DNA from: Paramacrobiotus metropolitanus
Lineage: Eukaryota > Tardigrada > Eutardigrada > Parachela > Macrobiotidae
Assembly: GCF_019649055.1 (NCBI RefSeq)
Contig: NW_026570231.1
Coordinates: 930,001 to 994,000, forward strand
Length of the DNA stretch: 64,000 bases
Reading direction: 5' to 3'
The notes beneath the pieces are model-generated. The model did not search any database and was not told the origin of the DNA. It saw only the letters and a program-made list of their open reading frames with translations. The translations under genes were made by a program, and so were the position numbers. Of the stretch, positions 62,364 to 64,000 are shown piece by piece; position 1 is the stretch's first letter, and each line of letters starts with the position of its first letter.

Positions 62364-64000
62364 ATGGACTATCCAAAGCTGCCAGAAAACACTGTAGAAT
62401 ATAACGTTTTCTTTATTGAAAAGACGGGTGTTTTAAAGAAGGATTTCAGCGATGTTTGGCCACAACTTGAACGCTTTTGTGATGATGTTTACTCGTTGTT
62501 GGCCAAGCCGCTTCTCGATTACATATGGCATAACGAGCCTTTTCGCCTATCTCCCTTCAAGCGGCCATTTCCGCATGTTGGCGGCCGTACGCATTTTGGA
62601 GACAACACTGAAGATGAATGGTTTATTGTCTACATTTTGTTGGAGCTATCAAAACAATATACCAACACCGCGATCTCGTAAGCTCGTCGCTGTTGCGTGT
62701 TTTTTGTGCTTTTGCGAAATATGTAGGGTTTAATTTGCTGTTGCAGTGTGTATGATGATGCTGGCAACTTCCTGCTCATCGAAGCGGTAGAACATTTGCC
62801 GGCTTGGTTGGGACCCGAGAATAGCCGCAACCGGGTTAGCCTCATTGACTGTAGTTGTTGCTGTAGCAGGAAAAATTGGGTCAGGTATTATTGTTACGAC
62901 TTGTGTCCCGCAGGTATGGATACATAGAGGTCGAATTCATATCATTTCGGAAACACTCGCTAAACAGGGCACAGGAAATGCTGGAGATGAAGAGTTTTCC
63001 GTAGAAGCAGCGCTGGCATGCTTGGCTAAAGAGCCGGCGCAGACAGTAGCACCAAAGGCCGTAGAAAACGCCATAAATAAAAGAATTAATGGGTAAGGGT
63101 TTTTCAGGGGTATTTGTATTTTCAGTGACTGATTACAGTACTTGTGTTACGGTCTTTCTCGTTTTTAATATACAAAAAACAACATTGCGGAAATGTGCAT
63201 TAATCTTCCATTGGGTAGAAATCTGTCACGTTTTTTTCTAAGGATTTGCTTTTAAGTGTCCTAACATTTGATTCCATGCAGCTATCCAAAAAAGATTTCG
63301 GATGCGCAGCATCGGATGCACTGCTGTGTGCCGGCATCCGTGGCGGTTTTAATGAAAGTGAAACCCAGTGTGTTATCAGCGGCGATCGAAGCGTTTTATT
63401 TACGAGATCCTATCGATCTGCGGGTAAGACTAGTGTGGACAGTAGTCTCGATGTCCCAGACGCTGACTTTTTTCCGACTTATTACAGGCTTGCAAAGCAA
63501 TGAAGCATTTCCCGCCGGAAACGCGTGTGCTGACTGATGTAAGTTGATTGTTGCTGATGAGCCTCTCACTCTTTGAATGCCTTGCCTACGTGACCCACTT
63601 CCGCGCTGTAACAGGTCGCCACCTCGAAATTGCAGTATGTGCAGCTCTTACAGCAGAAGTACTGTCCAGACAAGAGGACCGGATGGGATTTGCCTGGCAC
63701 TGATGATCCACACTATCGAGCTCTCGATCTTGGTGTGAAAATTGTATGTGTTGGACTTCCCGCAGTGCGTCCGCGGTGCTGATTTTGGGACTGTTTTTCT
63801 AGGCTAGCGGCTTTGAAATCCTGTGCGCATATGGTGAAAAAATCAAAGGAAAAACGCGATTATTAACTCACGAGGAGCTGGACGCTGACAAAGAGTGGAA
63901 AGATTTTCATGAAACACTGTTGAAAAAAGGTTATCTTCGGGTATGTAATCTCTCGGATCCTAATTCACTTTCAGTTGGTTGATAAAAACCATACTGTGGC
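62364..64000 (+). CDS. ECD: Ecdysoneless homolog (ECD/SGT1), 5' part
   Basis: ECD is a conserved protein needed for cell-cycle progression and pre-mRNA splicing (PRPF8-linked) and, in flies, for ecdysteroid production. Visible exons: 62364-62677, 62747-62834, 62914-63092, 63282-63423, 63488-63538, 63615-63743, 63803-63940, and 63975 to the window edge. Phases agree, and about 355 residues of an expected 600 or more are present. Landmarks are NTVEYNVFF, YIWHNEPFRLSPF, GRTHFGDNTEDEWFIVY, LPAWLGPENSRNRVWIHRG, SVEAALACL, FYLRDPIDLRACKAMKHFPP and GFEILCAYGEK. The ATG at 62364 is the first in frame and fits the family N-terminus. The gene continues past position 64000. Confidence 0.93.

Overview
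This 64 kb window is animal nuclear DNA. Its genes are split by many short GT-AG introns, intergenic DNA is AT-rich, and the proteins are metazoan. A lineage-typical GPCR, spätzle-like cytokines and an apolipophorin-like lipoprotein point to a panarthropod. A tardigrade is my best guess, but that is inference and no marker gene settles it.

Layout. Positions 1-20407 are gene-poor: no confident gene, some short repeats, an 80-bp perfect palindrome and weak ORFs. Next comes a compact block. It holds a GM2-activator-like lipid-binding protein (+, 20408-21795), the nucleolar DEAD-box helicase DDX56/Dbp9 (+, 23062-25817), and a divergent pair of secreted cystine-knot (spätzle-like) proteins (-, 25911-27300; +, 27882-30020). 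A complete 14-exon beta-arrestin gene follows (+, 31319-39366), with a long first intron that holds a possible antisense gene. Then comes an 18-exon large lipid transfer protein of about 2439 aa (+, 41014-53583). Two of its introns carry mobile-element remains: a decayed mariner, and a non-autonomous element with 49-bp inverted repeats.

The right part holds an intronless rhodopsin-family GPCR (-, 54298-55419), the Ragulator subunit LAMTOR2 (-, 58754-59915), one possible membrane-protein exon (60548-60788), and the 5' part of ecdysoneless (ECD/SGT1; +, 62364 to window end).

There is no operon-like organisation; the genes look independently regulated. Themes recur: lipid handling (GM2A-like, LLTP), receptor signalling (GPCR, beta-arrestin, spätzle-like ligands), lysosome/mTORC1 (LAMTOR2, GM2A-like) and RNA or ribosome biogenesis (DDX56, ECD). 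I infer no shared pathway from proximity alone. Exon borders were set by hand from splice consensus, reading-frame phase and remembered family sequences, with no database search.
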